Shown piece after piece: positions 29,936-38,130 of a DNA stretch of 64,000 nucleotides. Each line of letters begins with the position of its first letter. Position 1 is the stretch's first letter. This DNA comes from Tardiphaga sp. vice304 (lineage in GTDB: Bacteria > Pseudomonadota > Alphaproteobacteria > Rhizobiales > Xanthobacteraceae), in the NCBI RefSeq assembly GCF_007018905.1, contig NZ_CP041402.1:1600001-1664000 (forward strand), given 5' to 3'. A model generated the notes under the pieces. The model made no database searches. It had not been told where the DNA came from and saw only the letters and a list, made by a program, of their open reading frames with translations. The translations under genes and the position numbers were made by a program.

Positions 29936-31463
29936 TCAGGCCACGGCTCTGAGGTCTTGCTCTATGTAGGCCCACGGCAATAGCGCTTCGATATCGCGGT
30001 TGGGGTGACCGTTGGCGATCATGCTGAGGACGTCGGTTAGATAGCTAAGCGGATCGATGTCGTTGAGTTTGCAGGTCTCAATCAGGGAGGCGATGGTTGC
30101 CCAGTGCTCGGCACCACCGTCGGAGCCCGCGAACAAGGCGTTTTTCCGATTCAGCGTGATCGGGCGGATGGAACGCTCGACGGCGTTATTGTCGAGCTCG
30201 ATGCGGCCGTCGTCGAGGAAGCGGGTCAGGCCCTCCCAGCGCGACAGCGCATAGCGGATTGCTTCGGCGAGCTTGCCCTTCTGGCTGACCAGCCCGAGTT
30301 TTGCGCGCAGCCATGGCTCCAATGCGTCGATCAGCGGGCGGCTCTTCTGCTGCCGCACAATCTGACGCTCCACGGCACTGCGGCCGCGGATGTCGTTCTC
30401 GATCGCGTACAGCGCGGCGATGCGCTGTAGCGCTTCGCTGGCGATCGGCGCAGGTCCGGGGGTGGCCAGCTTGTAGAAGTTACGCCGCACATGGACCCAG
30501 CAGAATGCCAGTTGCACGTCGCCGCGCTCGGCCAGCCGGCGGTAGCCGGCATAGCCATCGACCTGCAAGATGCCCTTGAAGCTGTCGAGATGGGCGATCG
30601 GCCGCTCGGCTTGCGGTCTGGGGCGTAGACATAGGCCACGCCCGGCGGATCGGATCCGTTCCATGGCCGATCGTCGGCGGCATAGGCCCACAATTATCCG
30701 GTCTTGGTGCGACCGCGGCCAGGATCCAGCACCGGCAACGTGGTCTCGTCGGCAAACAGTTTGGGCCGCGCTTTGAGCTTGTCGAGCAGGCGTTGGTGCA
30801 GCGGACGCAGATGCCAGGCGGCATGGCCCACCCAGTCTGCCAGCGTGGATCGGTCGAGGTTGGCGCTCTGTCGAGCGTAAATCTGCGCCTGCCGATAGAG
30901 CGACAGATGGTCGGCATATTTGGAGACGAGCACCTGGGCGATGGTGGCTTCGGTTGGCAGCCCGCCTCGATCAGCCGCGCCGGCGCCGCGGCCTGTAAGA
31001 CGCCATCTTCGCATTGGCGACAAGCGTATTTCGGCCGGATCGTGACCAGCACCCGGAACTGCGCCGGCACGATATCCAGCCGCTCGCTCTTGTCCTCCCC
31101 GATCCGGTGCAACGCGCCTTGGCAGCAGCGGCAGGTCTTGTCGTCGATGTCGATGGTGGTCTCAATCCGCGGCAGATGCGCCGGCAGCGCGCCGCGATTG
31201 GCCCGTCGCTTCGCAGCTCCCGCCTGTCGTGCGGCCGGTGCCGCCTGCTCAGCTTCTGCTGCGTCATGCGCCGCCGCCTGCTCAACCTCTTCCAGACCGA
31301 GCAGCATCTGCTCCTCGGGCAGCGTCTCCGCCCGGCGGCCGAACTGGTGGCGTTGCAGGTCCCTGATGATCTGGCGCAGCCGATCGTTCTGCGCCCGCTC
31401 GGCGAGCAGCATCGCTTTCAGCGTCTCGGAATCATCGGGCAATGCGTCGCGCGGCATGATCAA
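29936..31463 (-). pseudogene. tnpC: IS66 transposase TnpC, frameshifted
   Basis: Pieces in three frames together give a full IS66 transposase: N-terminal leucine-rich region (31463 to about 30965), zinc-binding CRCCQGALHRIG and YACRQCED, the middle part (about 30965 to 30697) ending in a TAA after GRGRTKTG, then LWAYAADDRPW and, after another shift near 30615, the DDE core to LTDVLSMIANGHPNRDIEAL. At least two frameshifts and one stop inactivate it. Confidence 0.85.
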
Positions 31464-31534
31464 ATCAGATCATATTTACCGACATTTTGCGACACGTCCG
31501 ACGCGACTGATTCAATTCGTCGCAGTGCCAGCTA

Positions 31535-31891
31535 TCAACCCGGCTGTGCCGGCGTCACCGTCTCGCGCGCCGTGTGAACACGCCGCCAATCTAGCCCTTC
31601 GAGCAGCGCCGACAATTGCGCGGCCGATAAATGGATCACGCCGTCTTCCATCTTTGGCCAGCGGAAGATGCCATCCTCCAGCCGCTTGGAGAACAGGCAC
31701 AGACCCGTGCCGTCCCAATACACCAGCTTGATCCGATCCGCGCGCTTGGCGCGGAACACGTAGACCGCGCCAGAGAACGGATCCGCCGCCATGCTCTCGC
31801 GCACCAGTGCCGCCAGCCCATCGGCGCTCTTGCGGAAGTCTACAGGTCTGGTCGCGACCATGACGCGGACCGCGCCGGTCGGGCCGATCAC
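31535..31891 (-). CDS. tnpB: IS66 accessory protein TnpB
   Basis: The 118-residue protein is a complete IS66 Orf2 (RPVDFRKSADGLAALV, YVFRAKRADRIKLVYWDG, FSKRLEDGIFRWP). It overlaps tnpA by ATGA. It is required for IS66 transposition but its partner genes here are broken. Confidence 0.92.
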   Translation of the reverse strand: MIGPTGAVRVMVATRPVDFRKSADGLAALVRESMAADPFSGAVYVFRAKRADRIKLVYWDGTGLCLFSKRLEDGIFRWPKMEDGVIHLSAAQLSALLEGLDWRRVHTARETVTPAQPG

Positions 31892-32328
31892 GCGCCGGCT
31901 TTCAGCGCCCGCAATACCGCGGCGATGGTGTCCGACGGAGGGCCCGCGCCGATGCGTACCGTCACGCCGTCGATCGCAACCTCGATCGTTCCGGCGGACG
32001 GTTCATCCCGATGCTGTCGCCGCGTCTTGCGCTGCAGGTGTCCAGCCGTGCCGGACGGTGCCGCATCGATGACCGCAGGGACGAACTGCAGTTTGTCATC
32101 CCTGGAAACGACCGCTCGAGCTTCTTTGACCTGCCGGCGCCAGCCAAACAATTGCTGCGGCGACAATCCGTGCCGGCGTGCCACCGCGGAAACCGTGTCG
32201 CCGCTGGCCTCGACCTCCGCGACGACTCGCGCCTACTCCTCGTCACTCCATGTCCGACGGCGTCCCGCACCGGAGAACACCTCCAGCCGGCGAACCGGCT
32301 TGGTGATAGCACTATCCACTGTGTCCAT
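31888..32328 (-). pseudogene. tnpA: IS66 TnpA with premature stop
   Basis: From ATG 32328 the frame reads MDTVDSAITKPVRRLEVF to TWSDEE and then an in-frame TAG at 32233-32235, continuing after it as ARVVAEVEASGDTVSAVARR and the HTH end HGLSPQQLFGWRRQ. A restart at 32184 would make a 98-residue C-terminal piece without the full HTH. Confidence 0.82.
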
Positions 32329-32369
32329 TCTAAGCCTAGCGGTTGCAAAGAACTGAAACGTCGCAGATC

Positions 32370-32496
32370 TGTCAACGCCGGAGAGATTTTACAGCGGCTG
32401 GCCGGAGTAAAAGTGCAGCACGGACGCAAGCAAGAAGGCCCCCGATCGGGGGCCTTCTTGCTTTTCGCGTTTTATTCCTGAGGGGCCGCGTCCGCC
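32370..32496. repeat. IS21-type 3' end, copy A (127-bp direct repeat)
   Basis: This segment is almost identical to 33008-33134. Both contain, on the reverse strand, the end of an istB (APQE-stop), a 36-bp perfect palindrome (32428-32463 here) acting as terminator, and the TGCTGCACTTTTACTCCGG terminal sequence of the element. Confidence 0.75.
32428..32463. terminator. 36-bp perfect palindrome after istB, copy A
   Basis: A self-complementary sequence centred on CGATCG with arms reading AAGCAAGAAGGCCCCC. It lies directly after the istB stop and would fold into a very stable terminator hairpin in either orientation. Copy B is at 33066-33101. Confidence 0.7.
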
Positions 32497-33008
32497 GGCG
32501 GTTCTGACCGCGCTCGGCGTGACCGGCGCCTGGAGTCGGCGAGCCTGAAGCTGTCGCCGTTCATTTCGAGGATATGGACGTGATGCGTGAGGCGGTCGAG
32601 GAGCGCGCCGGTGAGCCGCTCGGAGCCGAACACGGATGTCCACTCGTCGAACGGCAGATTGCTCGTGACCAACGTGCTGCCTCGCTCGTAGCGCTGGCTG
32701 AAGACCTCGAACAGCAGCTCGACCCCGGTCACAGAGAGTGGTACATAGCCGAGTTCGTCGATGATCAGCAGCTTGTAGCCGGCGAGCTGACGCTGAAGAC
32801 GCAGTAGCCGTTTTTCGTCGCGCGCTTCGAGCAGTTCGTGGACCAGAGCCGACGCCGTGATGAAGCCAACCGATAGACCCTTCTGGCAGGCCGCCAAGCC
32901 GAGCCCGAGCGCGATGTGGCTCTTGCCCGTGCCGCTGTTGCCGACAGCAATGATGTTTTCGCGCCGCTCGACGTAGTATCTCCCGCGCGGCTCCGATCTG
33001 TCGCTGCT
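32472..33008 (-). pseudogene. istB: IS21-family IstB helper ATPase, 5'-truncated
   Basis: The ATPase core is present (AVGNSGTGKSHIALGLGLA Walker A, YKLLIIDELGYVPLS Walker B, VTSNLPFDEWTSVFG, DRLTHHVHILEMNG) and ends normally at 32472. The N-terminal 60 or so residues are replaced by a second copy of the element 3' end, so the open frame begins with IS-end sequence. istA is absent. This differs in sequence from the complete IS21 at 5.6-8.3 kb. Confidence 0.85.
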
Positions 33009-33134
33009 GTCAACGCCGGAGAGATTTTGCAGCGGCTGGCCGGAGTAAAAGTGCAGCACGGACGCAAGCAAGAAGGCCCCCGATCGGGGGCCTTCTTGCT
33101 TGTCGCGTTTCATTCCTGAGGGGCCGCGCCCGCC
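33008..33134. repeat. IS21-type 3' end, copy B (127-bp direct repeat)
   Basis: Near-identical to copy A at 32370-32496, including the 36-bp palindrome (33066-33101) and the last codons of an istB (reverse strand GAAPQE-stop at about 33112-33134). It records a second, otherwise deleted copy of the same IS21 element inserted in tandem. Confidence 0.75.
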
Positions 33135-33148
33135 AAGCCAAAGGTCGC

Positions 33149-33481
33149 AGTCAATACGAGGGTAACGTCAACTTGCCGGCATTTATTTCGGCAAAGATCT
33201 TAAAACCCTTTATTCCTAATGAGTTGTACGTGACGTCGAGCCAGATCGAGTTTCGGACAATGAAAAGCGGGAAAGCTTTTGGTTACCCGGCGGAATTGCT
33301 ACCAAAAATCGGCGGCGTTTTCATCGACGCGGATGAAGCTGGCAAGCTTACAGCCATGCAAAAGAAAATTGCGGCCAAAGCCCGCGTCTTTAAGCCCTGC
33401 TTAGGTCGTGATTTGCACGCCGCGAGGCCGCAGTATCTTCGTGTTTCCGTGAAACACGCTTGGCACAATCCACGGACCTAG
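33149..33481 (+). pseudogene. P63C/antirepressor-like domain fragment
   Basis: The forward frame SQYEGNVNLPAFISAKILK, continuing PFIPNELYVTSSQIEFRT and FGYPAELLPKIGGVFIDA, resembles the middle of phage-type P63C-domain proteins (FIAAKNLKPFI...GYEATVLPKICEVFL pattern). The start is lost at the IS21 end and the C-terminal part after about residue 70 is not family-like. I regard it as a gene fragment cut by the insertion. The TTG at 33173 is only a formal start. Confidence 0.5.
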
Positions 33482-33491
33482 GTTGGCAAAT

Positions 33492-33701
33492 ATGTCACGA
33501 GCGGTAAACTGCGCAGGCGCAATTCTGGCGGCGCTCGCGGAGGCCCAATCAAACTTGATTGGCAGAGCGGTTGTTCTAACCGATGGAAAGGCGGGAACGG
33601 TCGGGAGCGTGAATCTCGATGAGGATCACGGTCTTCGAATCACCATTGCTGGGCACGATGGGAATTGGCCAGTTTCGACTATTAAGATGACGGCGGCTTG
33701 A
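33492..33701 (+). CDS. Small conserved hypothetical protein
   Basis: The 69-residue product (LIGRAVVLTDGKAGTVGSVN, LRITIAGHDGNWPVSTIKM) has a beta-rich pattern like a PRC-barrel or SH3-like fold. ATG 33492 is preferred over TTG 33483. No family name can be given; it is convergent with the TadG-like gene. Confidence 0.5.
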   Translation: MSRAVNCAGAILAALAEAQSNLIGRAVVLTDGKAGTVGSVNLDEDHGLRITIAGHDGNWPVSTIKMTAA

Positions 33702-33777
33702 TCATCCCGCCGTAATCTTGAGCGACGATCGACTGATAGGACGCGGCATCTCCGACCGGCGAGGCACGTCACGATGA

Positions 33778-35208
33778 TCAATTGATGATATGCGCCGATA
33801 TCAGCGCCTGCTTGAACATCGCATTCAGCGCGGCGGTGATATCGTCCGGGGTGTTGGCTGTGAAGAAGAAGCCCGGCGACGCGCATTGCGTCAACGCACC
33901 GGGGATAGAGGGGATGATGGCGTTGACGTAATAGTCTTCGTTATTGCCAAAGCTGGTCGGATTCTGGATCGGCTGGTACGGGATATAGAGCACCGAGATC
34001 GTGATGCCGCGGTTCTTCATCGCCGTGCAAAGATTCTTGTCCACCACAGTGGCGTGATTGTCGCCAGACCAGTTGCCGCCCCACTGAATCTGGTTGTTCT
34101 GCGCGCCGTCCGTGATCAGAAAGACGAAGGGCAGCGTGTCGGTCGCGGTCGAACCCGTACCGACGCTGGTGATGAGCGTGTTCATTCGCGGAAATGCGTT
34201 CTCGAAATGCGTGCCGCCGGAGCCGAGCGTGGCATTCTGTCCGGTGTCTAGCAGGCTCGCCAGATTGGCCGCGGCGTAGTTGATCGTGGATGTGTTGCTG
34301 GACGATCCCGAAATGGCGCTCGTCAGCCCGAAATAGGCGTACAGATTTTGGATGTAGGGATACAGTCCGATCCGGAACTGGTTCGCCACCTTCGCCGTGG
34401 TGTTGGCGGTGATGAGCAGCTGCTGCACGGCATAACCGACTGCGTCCGCGCGCAGCTGAATGCAGGCGGACGTGCCCGGTGTCGAGCATGCCGTGACCGG
34501 AGTGTTGAAGGATTTTCCGGCCGTGCGCGAGAGCGAAAATCCCATGCACTTGCCGCCGGTGGAATATTTCTGGTCGGAATCCGCACAGGCGTTGGCGCCG
34601 GTGAAATGACAGGCGAAGGTGCAGCCATTCGGATAGGATTTGTAATTATCCGGATTAATGGCGGCGAGCCGGGTCTGTTCGGCGTCGGTTGATGGCAAAC
34701 CCATCGATCCCGACACGTCGAGCATCAGATAGAAATCGAGAAAGGTCGGCAGCGATGCCTCCGAACTTGACGACCCCGAAACGGTCATGGTGCGCCAGCC
34801 GGCAATCGCCATGAAGGTGGTCGCCACCTTGGCGGTGAACTGGACCGAAGCCCTTACGAATTTGCCGTCCTTGATCACGGTGATGGTGGGCGTCAGGTTG
34901 GTAACGCCGGCGATCGTCGATGTCCGACCCCCGAAGAATTTAGTGGCGTCGTCGCCGCCGGCGCTGACCGTGCCGTCGGTCATCATCGCCTGCGCGGCGA
35001 GGAAACCCGGGGACTTCGCGGAAACCGCGGCGACGCCGGCCGCGTCCGCGGCGCTCTGCAGCGCCGAGCGCACGCTGGCAGCGCGGCTGTAATCCACCGC
35101 GCATCCGATGGCGATGATTAACGGAACGACCGTGATGCCGAAGAGCAGCGCGATGCTGCCACGCTGATCCCGGCGAAAGCGGCCGATCAATCCAAGCCAG
35201 TCTGTCAT
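33778..35208 (-). CDS. TadG-like pilus assembly protein with vWA domain
   Basis: The 476-residue protein has an N-terminal TadE/TadG-type segment (FRRDQRGSIALLFGITVV, membrane helix residues 18-38) and a von Willebrand A domain with the MIDAS motif FYLMLDVSGSMG near residue 160, then FVFLITDGAQNN. Four to six cysteines in CTFACHFTGANAC may form disulfides. TadG-type pseudopilins act outside the inner membrane in Flp pilus systems or as stand-alone surface proteins. No other tad gene is nearby. Confidence 0.87.
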   Translation of the reverse strand: MTDWLGLIGRFRRDQRGSIALLFGITVVPLIIAIGCAVDYSRAASVRSALQSAADAAGVAAVSAKSPGFLAAQAMMTDGTVSAGGDDATKFFGGRTSTIAGVTNLTPTITVIKDGKFVRASVQFTAKVATTFMAIAGWRTMTVSGSSSSEASLPTFLDFYLMLDVSGSMGLPSTDAEQTRLAAINPDNYKSYPNGCTFACHFTGANACADSDQKYSTGGKCMGFSLSRTAGKSFNTPVTACSTPGTSACIQLRADAVGYAVQQLLITANTTAKVANQFRIGLYPYIQNLYAYFGLTSAISGSSSNTSTINYAAANLASLLDTGQNATLGSGGTHFENAFPRMNTLITSVGTGSTATDTLPFVFLITDGAQNNQIQWGGNWSGDNHATVVDKNLCTAMKNRGITISVLYIPYQPIQNPTSFGNNEDYYVNAIIPSIPGALTQCASPGFFFTANTPDDITAALNAMFKQALISAHIIN

Positions 35209-35589
35209 CTCAACTTACGCCCTTGCTGGTCGCAAATCACCATGACGCCTCCCGCCGGGTGTCCGCACGACGCAGCACGTTCTGGCTGCGTCGTAAGGAG
35301 AGAAGTACCACGGAGAGGTTAGAAGAAACCTAATTGAATGCAGAAAGCTACCTGTGCGGGGGGTATGGTATCAAATTGCCGGATGGATAGCAGTAGCCCT
35401 CGCGGATCGAGTCTGTTATCTAACGCCGGGACGCCCGCTGGACGCTGCGCGCTCTTGGGCAATGCTTGAAGCCAGCAAGTCTTGTTCAGCTGTCCAAAGC
35501 TGACGTCAGACTTTCAACGCACTGTCGAAGCTTGATAAGGGCTAAATCTGTAGGCTCATCTTCGATCGTTGAGTTGCCTAAAGCGCAGC
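35209..35589. other. Intergenic region upstream of the TadG-like gene, with a hairpin
   Basis: No gene seen. It contains a perfect 10-bp inverted repeat ACGACGCAGC / GCTGCGTCGT at 35267-35294 with an 8-nt loop, about 60 bp upstream of the tadG-like start, which could be in its mRNA leader. The rest is unremarkable. Confidence 0.4.
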
Positions 35590-35593
35590 AATA

Positions 35594-35620
35594 AAAAAGG
35601 CCCGCCGAAGCGGGCCTTTT
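35594..35620 (-). terminator. Rho-independent terminator of the stress-protein gene
   Basis: Stem AGGCCCGC / GCGGGCCT flanked by A and T runs (AAAAAAGG...CCTTTT), 6 bp beyond the reverse-strand stop at 35626. T run follows on the reverse strand. Confidence 0.75.
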
Positions 35621-35625
35621 GTATA

Positions 35626-36234
35626 TTAGCGCGGGCCGTACAGTTCACGCTCTTTACGAACCTCGTCCGCACCATAGGGCTTGCTTGCCGGATCGTACCC
35701 GGTCCAGCCGCTCTTCTGCCAAGCCGTGCTCCGATCGCGCAGGTTAACTGACGACTGGTTTAGGATGGTGTCAAACCGACTCAGCTCGGCATCCGGCACC
35801 TTAGCTGACACCAGGGTGCCCCCTCGGCGGACGCCTTCCGCATATAGCGGCGCCTCATCTTTCGGTACTCCGGCCTCGGTCAATGCGCCGACTACGCCAC
35901 CCGTTAACGCACCCGCGGCTGCGCCGACGGCGGTTGCAGCAAGCCAGCCAGCGGCGACGACAGGGCCGAGACCTGGAATTGCTAGAAGACCGAGGCCCGC
36001 CAGCAACCCGGCTGCGCCACCGAGACCTGCACCGACACCTGCTCCGGTACCAGCGGCTTCAGCACGGTCATCGACCCCGTCGCCGTCACGATCTTTTTTG
36101 CCGCCATACCAATTGTCTGAATTATTGGCGACAATGCTTATTTCTGAATGTGGTACGCCAGCGGCCTCAAGGCCTGTAACTGCCTGTTGGGCTGCGGCAT
36201 AAGTATCATAGAGTCGCGAGATGGTTACGGTCAT
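35626..36234 (-). CDS. General stress protein 17M-like (YflT-type) protein
   Basis: The 202-residue protein has an N-terminal alpha/beta module (TVTISRLYDTYAAAQQAVTG), a DRDGDGVDDR acidic stretch, a long Gly/Ala-rich hydrophobic centre (about residues 62-120), and a second module (LYAEGVRRGGTLVSAKVPD). This is the layout of proteins annotated as general stress protein 17M-like. The ATG at 36234 has an AGGAG site. It is followed by a terminator. Role in stress is by family name only. Confidence 0.72.
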   Translation of the reverse strand: MTVTISRLYDTYAAAQQAVTGLEAAGVPHSEISIVANNSDNWYGGKKDRDGDGVDDRAEAAGTGAGVGAGLGGAAGLLAGLGLLAIPGLGPVVAAGWLAATAVGAAAGALTGGVVGALTEAGVPKDEAPLYAEGVRRGGTLVSAKVPDAELSRFDTILNQSSVNLRDRSTAWQKSGWTGYDPASKPYGADEVRKERELYGPR

Positions 36235-36247
36235 CATAATCTCCTGA

Positions 36248-36562
36248 TTATTTGGCAGCGTTTACGTTGCCCTGAAAGTCCACGCTAATGGAGCTTGCCG
36301 AGCCGGCTTTGTTTGCTTTGCCCCGCCAGACGCCATTGTCGTCTTTCTTAAGGTCGGTGACGTCTGAGTAGCCGGCCTTCTCGATCGCGCTTTTCGCCTG
36401 TCCTTCGGTGAAGGAATTCCGACCCGCTACGGGCGCGTCAGAATTTTTTTGATCGCTATTGATGGGGTTATTGCCTGGCCCATCTTTCGCGGTCGGTGCC
36501 TGAGCAAATGCTACGCCAGAAGCTAAGACCGCTATTACGGTCATCGACATAAAACGTTTCAT
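36248..36562 (-). CDS. Secreted PepSY-like small protein
   Basis: The 104-residue protein has a signal peptide (MKRFMSMTVIAVLASGVAFA, cleaved before QAPTAKDG) and a short beta-rich C-terminal domain (AKSAIEKAGYSDVTDLKKDD, WRGKANKAG) resembling PepSY-type modules. GAGG precedes ATG 36562. It is upstream of and co-directional with the stress protein gene (13 bp gap), probably one operon. Confidence 0.7.
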   Translation of the reverse strand: MKRFMSMTVIAVLASGVAFAQAPTAKDGPGNNPINSDQKNSDAPVAGRNSFTEGQAKSAIEKAGYSDVTDLKKDDNGVWRGKANKAGSASSISVDFQGNVNAAK

Positions 36563-37102
36563 ATGTTTCCTCACGAGTTAGTGTTGGGCGCTTTCAACTC
36601 GCGCAGAGCTGGACGGTTCCCTTGGAACTTAGCCGAGCCGGAGTGTACGGTCGCGGGGAGGTCAACGTCGCGGCCGCCCAGCGGGATAGCGGCGGTTATA
36701 ATGCACTCCACTGATCGAATTCCGCGGTCTTGATGGCCGTCAATCCAATCATGACCATCTTGCCGTCGCGGTCGATGACCTATTCGATATCGACCGTTCA
36801 AATCCAAAGTCAACGTGGCGCCCGCGATCTGCGCCCATCGAAGGCTGAAAGGATGGGGTGCTCTCCATCGCCGCATCGCACGCAGCAATTGCCGCTCTGC
36901 AAACGGCAGCCGCGGAGGGGCCGGTCGTAACGTGACCTTCCCCTCGAATCACTTGGTGCCGCCAGTAGCGCGCTTGGAGACGACCCGCTTCCGATTGGTC
37001 CGCTGTGCACAACTTCCGGATCTGTGGACATCTGACATTCGACGCAGATACCGTCACAGTCTAAACGGGATCGCGCAGGTCGGTCGAAAACGGAGCGGGA
37101 GT
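36563..37102. other. Stretch without a convincing gene
   Basis: Several overlapping ORFs on both strands lack recognisable products, ribosome sites or family resemblance. The region presumably carries the promoter of the leftward stress operon near 36570-36650. Nothing else is supported. Confidence 0.35.
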
Positions 37103-37495
37103 GTGTCGCTGCAAGTGGCGATTGTGAAGGTACTGGCAAGCTATCCCGACGGCCGCGCCACGGTCGCCTCGATAAACTGTGACCTTGCGATTCTCGCCGG
37201 TGCTGGACCGGGTTGGACCGAGAGGCTTAAGCGGCTCGCGGCGCGCGTCCCGGATCTCGATATTTTCGGTCAAGGCATGGTCACGCGTGACGACGCTGGG
37301 TGGCAGCTAACCGACGCCGGCCGAGACGTTCTGCACGTGATGGAAGCGCCGGTTCCGGATATGCAATGCGCAGCGGTGCCTAGGTTGGGGATCGTCCCGG
37401 AAGCAGAACGGCCGCTTTCACCACTCAGGATCGTCCGCCTGAAAGATCGAAGTCGACGGCGCCGTCGGCCGGTGGCTTTGATTCAAACAGCTTGA
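37103..37495 (+). CDS. Conserved hypothetical protein with winged-helix-like core
   Basis: The 130-residue product begins at GTG 37103 after GGAGCGGGAG (VSLQVAIVKVLASYPDGRAT). The first 75 residues (LAARVPDLDIFGQGMVTR, WQLTDAGRDVL) look like a small winged helix, with a basic tail (KDRSRRRRRP). A longer upstream frame has no coding character. Function unknown. Confidence 0.55.
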   Translation: MSLQVAIVKVLASYPDGRATVASINCDLAILAGAGPGWTERLKRLAARVPDLDIFGQGMVTRDDAGWQLTDAGRDVLHVMEAPVPDMQCAAVPRLGIVPEAERPLSPLRIVRLKDRSRRRRRPVALIQTA

Positions 37496-37556
37496 ACCTG
37501 CACCACGTCGCAGCGCCGCACGGGCGTGACCATTGACGAAACGCGAGCCTGCACCG

Positions 37557-37721
37557 ATGGTGTCTTACGTAACTGAAATTCACAAGGATGGCGGGCGGCG
37601 GGGCATCACGACTCACGCCGGGCCTTTGGAAAAAGCCAAGGTGGAGGCCGCTGAGGCACTCAGGCAACACCGGGCCGAGTTCGTCCTAGTGATCGACCTC
37701 GACAACTTCGCCGAGGTTTAG
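37557..37721 (+). CDS. Small hypothetical protein
   Basis: The 54-residue product (MVSYVTEIHKDGGRRG, AEFVLVIDLDNFAEV) starts at ATG 37557; a TTG at 37533 is in frame. It is followed by IS remnants. Low complexity is absent, so it may be real, but no family is recognised. Confidence 0.4.
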   Translation: MVSYVTEIHKDGGRRGITTHAGPLEKAKVEAAEALRQHRAEFVLVIDLDNFAEV

Positions 37722-37746
37722 TCCTTCCATCGTGATACTTCAGGAC

Positions 37747-37785
37747 TGAGCTGCACCCGGTTCCGAAGACACCAAGTTAGGTGTT
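37747..37785. repeat. Solo IS3-type left end (39 bp)
   Basis: The sequence TGAGCTGCACCCGGTTCCG onward repeats 28516-28554 almost exactly, but no matching orfA follows. Instead a different IS3-family element begins at 37786. It is the leftover end of an element into which the second IS inserted. Confidence 0.65.
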
Positions 37786-37845
37786 TGGACTGCCCCTATA
37801 TCCGTAGACAAGCCCGGCCTATCCTTTGAGCATAGGAGGCAGCTT

Positions 37846-38130
37846 GTGAGTACACAGAGATTTACCCCGGAATTCAAGGAAGAAGCCGTCAAGCAGGTCA
37901 TCGACCGAGGCTATGGCGTGCCAGAAGTCGCGGCCCGTCTGGGCGTTTCAGCGCACAGTCTTTACAAATGGGTGAAGGCCGTTTCCTCCGACAAATCCGA
38001 GCAGCACTCGAAAGAGCTGCTCGAAGCCAAGAGCGAGATCTTACGCCTCCGCGCGCAGGTACGGCGGGTGGAGGAGGAGCGCGATCTGCTAAAAAAAGCC
38101 GCGCGGTACTTTGCCAGGGAGCCAGAGTGA
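37846..38130 (+). CDS. IS3-family transposase OrfA
   Basis: The 94-residue protein (GTG start after AGGAGGCAGCTT) has an HTH (GVPEVAARLGVSAHSLYKWV) and a leucine-zipper segment (EILRLRAQVRRVEEERDLL). Its stop overlaps the orfB GTG (GTGA). The A7 run before its end is a likely frameshift site giving OrfAB. Confidence 0.9.
   Translation: MSTQRFTPEFKEEAVKQVIDRGYGVPEVAARLGVSAHSLYKWVKAVSSDKSEQHSKELLEAKSEILRLRAQVRRVEEERDLLKKAARYFAREPE

Larger units (their letters stand above)
29936..32328 (-). mobile_element. IS66-family element, decayed
   Basis: The three-gene order tnpA-tnpB-tnpC of IS66 is kept on the reverse strand, but only tnpB is intact. It abuts the ISL3 remnant on the left. On the right it runs into sequence belonging to an IS21-type element end (repeat from 32370). 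A clear right terminal repeat was not found. Confidence 0.8.

Noticed and set aside
36571..37057. Overlapping ORFs on both strands upstream of the PepSY-like gene
   Set aside because: No ribosome sites, no domain resemblance and mutual overlap; treated as non-coding.
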